A stretch of DNA of 10,000 bases from Desulfomonile sp. (GTDB taxonomy: Bacteria > Desulfobacterota > Desulfomonilia > Desulfomonilales > Desulfomonilaceae), in the NCBI GenBank assembly GCA_020216785.1, contig JAIWNO010000262.1, positions 1 through 10,000 of the forward strand, read 5' to 3'. The first letter of the stretch is position 1; every line of letters starts with the position of its first letter. Positions 7,208 through 10,000 of this stretch are shown here, in pieces. The position numbers and the translations under genes were made by a program. A model generated the notes under the pieces. That model saw nothing but the letters and a program-made list of their open reading frames with translations, was not told where the DNA came from and ran no database searches.

Positions 7208-7230
7208 AGCCTTGATTCGTCAAGAAGGCT
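7208..7230. repeat. inverted repeat AGCCTT...AAGGCT with nested CTTGA/TCAAG
   Basis: A perfect 6-bp outer repeat encloses an alternative inner 5-bp stem, CTTGA-TTCG-TCAAG, about 100 bp upstream of the flippase start. No T-run follows on either strand, so an operator-like or RNA-structure role fits better than a terminator. Confidence 0.4.
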
Positions 7231-7415
7231 GCACACTTATATACCAGTCCGCTTTCATACAAGTGAAATGACAGGCACGGAGGCCCGCAGCCACCTGCAG
7301 CGTCTTCGCCTCCATGTGCATCTTGGCGTCTGCGCCATGTGGGGCACAATACACTCGAAGGCGTTCATGGCTCAAGTGATTTCGCTCTAAAGGCGTCTTG
7401 ATCGTATGGGGAGAC

Positions 7416-7457
7416 GGCGCGGGACCATCTTCGCATTTCCGCCAAAGGCCCCGCGCC
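7416..7457. repeat. 8-bp GC-rich inverted repeat, 26-nt spacer
   Basis: GGCGCGGG at 7416-7423 and CCCGCGCC at 7450-7457 are perfect complements, beginning 12 bp after the stop of the 78-residue - strand gene. It may form a stable long-loop hairpin at the end of the kinase cluster transcript, but there is no T-run. Confidence 0.4.
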
Positions 7458-7468
7458 TGCACGGTCAA

Positions 7469-7705
7469 TCAACGGGAGACCCGTTTGGGAGAGTCCTGCA
7501 GTTTCAGCGGAATGGTAGAGGTAAATGTAGGATCGCGTTGCTCGAGTTCCGAGACTTTGAGAAGTCCGGCGGCCACAAGTTTCCTGAAAAGGCTGCCGAG
7601 ACCCCTGTCCGTGAGTCGATACTTCTCCATCAAGGCGAGGTCGCTCAGCCCCAACCTGATATCCCTCACAGCGTCCAGCGCCTTGACTTCAACCTGAGTT
7701 TTCAT
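7469..7705 (-). CDS. small protein consisting of the helical module shared with the neighbouring PilZ protein
   Basis: The 78-residue protein aligns without gaps, at the same residue numbers, with the N-terminus of the PilZ protein encoded just upstream. Shared positions include D11, V13, DIR at 15-17, G19, SD at 21-22, L25, KY at 28-29, L31, GL at 35-36, LV at 43-44, L49, EL at 53-54 and R57; by my count 21 of 51 positions (7-57) are identical. The pattern suggests three or four helices resembling a small helix-turn-helix or winged-helix unit, with no PilZ domain after it. ATG 7705 is chosen for its 8-nt spacing from AGGAGG; a GTG at 7708 would add one residue. It lies 76 bp downstream of its relative on the same strand. 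Function is unknown; it might be a partner, competitor or adaptor for the PilZ protein or kinase. Confidence 0.75.
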   Translation of the reverse strand: MKTQVEVKALDAVRDIRLGLSDLALMEKYRLTDRGLGSLFRKLVAAGLLKVSELEQRDPTFTSTIPLKLQDSPKRVSR

Positions 7706-7713
7706 CACATAAT

Positions 7714-7719
7714 CCTCCT
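7714..7719 (-). promoter_or_regulatory. strong ribosome binding site of the 78-residue protein gene
   Basis: AGGAGG on the - strand, eight bases before ATG 7705. The perfect Shine-Dalgarno match is good support that this short ORF is translated. Confidence 0.7.
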
Positions 7720-7781
7720 GGGGCCAGTGTCAGGCCGACACGCGAACATGCCCGTTTTTGTCATCTGAAATTGATTCCGCA

Positions 7782-8393
7782 TCACAACTTGTCGAAATCC
7801 GGGCCCTCGCCTGAGCACCTCCGGCTTGGGTCGCCTCTGTCCCATGAAACGCGCATCTGCGTGGGTGCGTTGCAGATCTGAATAAGCTGCTGCAAATGTC
7901 GAAACGCGTCGTAGGATATGCTTGTGATCTGGTATCCGGCACGCAGAGGAGCACGAGCCCCGCCTTCCTTTTCGACCCACTGGCATTGGGCCTGAAACGT
8001 GAAGGAAGCGAACTCGCCGAACTCCGCTCCCACACGAAAACTTCTTGTCTCTCCGACGGCCGAGGGAATCCCCGAGATCTGTACCCCCTTGGTTGAGAGG
8101 TCAAGGAGAGTACCTTGCGCATGCGGCGCTTGAACGTCGTATACCGGTATGTCGTACGCAGGTTTTATACGCTCCGTCTCTCGAAAGTCGATGACATCCG
8201 GGATGCTCTCTTCCGCGTTCGGGCGATTGTCCAGTTCAATCCTGCTGAGGACTTTTCGCTCAACAAGGAGTTCCAGGACCTTAGCCAGTCCAGCACAAGA
8301 AAGATCGTACTTAGTCAGCAACTCCGCGTCGGACATGCCCGATCGGATGTCCTTTACAAAATCGCGCGCTCTGATTGGCGGTCGTGACAGCAT
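7782..8393 (-). CDS. PilZ-domain protein with N-terminal helical (HTH-like) module
   Basis: The 203-residue cytoplasmic protein has two parts. Residues about 7-57 are a helical module (DFVKDIRSGMSDAELLTKYDLS and onward) also found as the whole of the next gene. Residues about 70-173 form a PilZ domain with R71xxxR75 and D98xSxxG103, 23 residues apart as in known PilZ folds, plus W139 and G153. These are the residues that bind cyclic di-GMP, so binding is likely. ATG 8393 is supported by GAGGAG eight bases upstream. The gene begins 21 bp after the stop of the kinase gene and is almost certainly cotranscribed with it. The last 25 residues look disordered and polar. The N-terminal module could bind DNA, RNA or a protein partner; I cannot tell which. 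N-terminal modules of this look occur in other PilZ proteins of delta-type bacteria and Nitrospirota, from memory. Confidence 0.85.
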   Translation of the reverse strand: MLSRPPIRARDFVKDIRSGMSDAELLTKYDLSCAGLAKVLELLVERKVLSRIELDNRPNAEESIPDVIDFRETERIKPAYDIPVYDVQAPHAQGTLLDLSTKGVQISGIPSAVGETRSFRVGAEFGEFASFTFQAQCQWVEKEGGARAPLRAGYQITSISYDAFRHLQQLIQICNAPTQMRVSWDRGDPSRRCSGEGPDFDKL

Positions 8394-8401
8394 GGGCAGG
8401 G

Positions 8402-8407
8402 CTCCTC
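8402..8407 (-). promoter_or_regulatory. ribosome binding site of the HTH-PilZ gene
   Basis: GAGGAG on the - strand with 8-nt spacing to ATG 8393; it sits in the 21-bp gap after the kinase stop and fixes the start. Confidence 0.65.
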
Positions 8408-8414
8408 TCGTCTC

Positions 8415-9998
8415 TCAACGGCTTTTGGTGCCTTGGCGCAACAGCCGAGACAAGGGCTTGAATTCTTGAGCGGTCAAATCCTTCGAAAACCTGGTCAAGG
8501 CCTGGTGGATTTGATCGACGGATTGATACCTCCCACTAGGTTGTTTTGCCATTGCCTTCACCACGATGTCTGAAAGCACTTTCGGTATGCGCGTCGAAAT
8601 TTCAGCCGGTGGAACCAGAGATTCATGCACATGTTTGAGCATGACTTCGACGGCTTTCAGCCCGGTAAAGGCGGGTCTGCCCACCAGCGCGTGGAACATC
8701 GTCGCTCCCAATGAGTAGATATCCGCACGCAGGTCTATGGAGCCTTTGCCCGTAACCTGCTCGGGGGCCATATAGAGTGGAGATCCCATGATCAGCTCGG
8801 ATTGAGCACTATCTCGAGGGTCCGATAGCAGCCGGACCAGCCCGAAATCGACGAGCATAGCAGTCCCGCCTCGAGAGATCAGGATATTGTCCGGCTTGAC
8901 GTCTCCGTGGATGATGGACCCGCGATGAGCTGCCGAGAGCGCACGGCATATGTGCAGAAATATCCACACGAAATCATTGAGCGACAGAGGCCCCGCGTTC
9001 GAAAGGATGTCCCCGAGGCTTTGGCAAGGCACATACTGCATGACAAGGAACCGGTGCCCGTGCTCTTCACCAGCGTTCATAACCATCACAATGTTGGGGT
9101 GACGGATGCGGGCTATCACGCGAGCCTCCCGGATGAAGCGCTCCACGCTCTCGGATGAGTCGCGGCTGTGACCACGGTCAAGGATCTTCACGGCCACAGG
9201 GATGTCGAGAGTCAGATGGTGTGCTTTGTAAACAGTGGCCGAACCTCCTTTGCCGATCACCGTGTCGATCCGGCAGCCTGCAATCTGAAATCCATGCATA
9301 GGATTGTTTTCGAGGGGATGGTGCTGCGCGTAGGGGACGGTCACGAGGCACCCGCACGCGCAGTGTACCGAAACACCGGACATGGACTGGGGCGCTGTAA
9401 GGATTCTTTGGCAGTCGTCGCAATGAAAACGTATCTCACCGATTCGCCCCGTCCGGCGTCCCTGTTCGATCAGCTGCCGGCTGAGGAAATCCTTCAAGTA
9501 GCGCTCGTGGTCTTCCGGTATGGATACAAACATGACTCCCATGCCGACAATTCCGTCGAGCGCTTCCTTTCCGTTGCCCTGTCTCACGACATGGCCGATG
9601 ATCTCGATTCGGACCATCCTATCGGCACGGGGAAGATCGAACTTGATGAAAACCAAGCTCCCTACGGGCGTAGGCTCGTGGGTGAGGATGAAAGTCCCGT
9701 ATTGGCTCAAATCCCGAAAATAACCCGAGGACCATGTGCTCTGATCGAACGAATACTGGACCGGGTGGGACCATTTCAGCCGCGGGGCCCCTCTGCGCGG
9801 GTCGGAGTAAGCAGTGCCTGCCGTCGCAGCGTCCGGGACGGACGGACGCTGTTTGCTTGAAGACCGGGCCCCAAGGGGATCATGGGAAGCTGGAGCGGTC
9901 CCGCTGGAAAGGCATGCTCCCAATCGTCTTGACAAACCCTGGATAAGCTCGGCCAAGTCCGGGCTGGGGATGGAGCAGTTGCTTTCAATTGTGCGCAA
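8415..9998 (-). CDS. PilZ / zinc-ribbon / Ser-Thr protein kinase fusion, 5' end at or beyond the window edge
   Basis: The 527 visible residues start at TTG 9998, only two bases from the window edge; the real start may lie further right. Order of parts: a polar low-complexity N-terminus (1-65); a PilZ domain (about 66-175) with R69xxxR73 and D96xSxxG101; a Cys motif, C193xxC196 and C213/C215/C217, like the MJ0042-type finger often placed before bacterial kinases; then a Hanks-type kinase (about 236-505). Kinase residues seen are the glycine loop GKGGSATV (249-256), Lys271, Glu291, catalytic loop HGDVKPDN (364-371), DFG (384-386), APE (411-413), Asp426 and Arg490. The Arg of the usual HRD motif is Gly, so it is a non-RD kinase, but all catalytic residues are present. 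No transmembrane helix is evident. Likely role: cyclic-di-GMP-controlled Ser/Thr phosphorylation. It is first of a three-gene - strand cluster here. Substrates are unknown. Confidence 0.9.
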   Translation of the reverse strand: MRTIESNCSIPSPDLAELIQGLSRRLGACLSSGTAPASHDPLGARSSSKQRPSVPDAATAGTAYSDPRRGAPRLKWSHPVQYSFDQSTWSSGYFRDLSQYGTFILTHEPTPVGSLVFIKFDLPRADRMVRIEIIGHVVRQGNGKEALDGIVGMGVMFVSIPEDHERYLKDFLSRQLIEQGRRTGRIGEIRFHCDDCQRILTAPQSMSGVSVHCACGCLVTVPYAQHHPLENNPMHGFQIAGCRIDTVIGKGGSATVYKAHHLTLDIPVAVKILDRGHSRDSSESVERFIREARVIARIRHPNIVMVMNAGEEHGHRFLVMQYVPCQSLGDILSNAGPLSLNDFVWIFLHICRALSAAHRGSIIHGDVKPDNILISRGGTAMLVDFGLVRLLSDPRDSAQSELIMGSPLYMAPEQVTGKGSIDLRADIYSLGATMFHALVGRPAFTGLKAVEVMLKHVHESLVPPAEISTRIPKVLSDIVVKAMAKQPSGRYQSVDQIHQALTRFSKDLTAQEFKPLSRLLRQGTKSR

Positions 9999-10000
9999 GG

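Larger units (their letters stand above)
7107..7468 (-). other. upstream region of the flippase operon / 3' region of the kinase operon
   Basis: These 362 bases hold no convincing gene; a - strand frame to 7468 starts at TTG, lacks an RBS and has no family resemblance. The region must contain the promoter for the flippase operon and the end of the kinase cluster transcript. On the - strand an AT-rich part (about 7155-7175) holds TTGCAG, 17 nt, TATGTC as a poor promoter match. A TATATAAG sequence sits near 7236-7244. Three inverted repeats are listed separately. Confidence 0.45.

Noticed and set aside
7220..7468. 82-codon - strand ORF after the kinase cluster
   Set aside because: It begins with TTG without a ribosome binding site, contains the 8-bp inverted repeat, and resembles no family known to me.
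9168..9860. 230-codon + strand ORF opposite the kinase gene
   Set aside because: It lies wholly antisense to the PilZ and zinc-ribbon part of the kinase gene, shows no known motif, and is an expected by-product of high GC content.
1..10000. CRISPR array, tRNA, rRNA, insertion sequence or attachment site
   Set aside because: No regularly spaced repeats, no cloverleaf or rRNA-like stretch, no transposase or integrase motif was seen on either strand.

Overview
This window looks like chromosomal DNA from a free-living Gram-negative-type bacterium of moderately high GC content. It uses GTG and TTG starts alongside ATG and has short operons with clear purine-rich ribosome binding sites. A PilZ / zinc-ribbon / Ser-Thr kinase fusion, a repeated small N-terminal signalling module, an inositol-phosphate synthase and a MurJ-type flippase together suggest a Nitrospirota-like or deltaproteobacterial-type host. 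That placement is inference from gene style, not from a marker gene. No rRNA, tRNA, CRISPR array, insertion sequence or phage gene was seen.

Layout: positions 1-2949 (+ strand) hold an operon with the 3' part of a myo-inositol-1-phosphate synthase gene (start lies left of the window) and two tandem paralogous TIM-barrel sugar isomerase/epimerase-like genes. The first is joined to the synthase by a 4-bp GTGA stop/start overlap. A gap of about 450 bp follows, holding only a doubtful 52-codon ORF and a weak candidate promoter. A + strand SAM-dependent methyltransferase with an N-terminal Cys4 zinc-binding motif runs 3400-4356. The 4357-4838 gap separates convergent units and holds a repeat structure but no credible gene.

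The rest is on the - strand. A two-gene operon (7106 down to 4839) encodes a MurJ/MviN-family membrane flippase and a second SAM methyltransferase; the methyltransferase RBS overlaps the flippase stop codon. A second - strand cluster (from the right edge down to 7469) encodes a PilZ / zinc-ribbon / Ser-Thr protein kinase, a protein with a small helical N-terminal module fused to a PilZ domain, and a 78-residue protein that is essentially that N-terminal module alone.

Functionally there are three themes. First, the inositol-phosphate synthase with two IolE/IolI-like barrels suggests synthesis or remodelling of an inositol-derived (cyclitol) metabolite whose end product cannot be read from the window. 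Second, the flippase and two small-molecule methyltransferases fit cell-surface glycan or lipid-linked oligosaccharide work, although no glycosyltransferase is present here. Third, the kinase cluster looks like a cyclic-di-GMP-responsive signalling module, since both PilZ domains keep the RxxxR and DxSxxG ligand motifs. The kinase cluster and the inositol-type operon are the best candidates for under-described biology.
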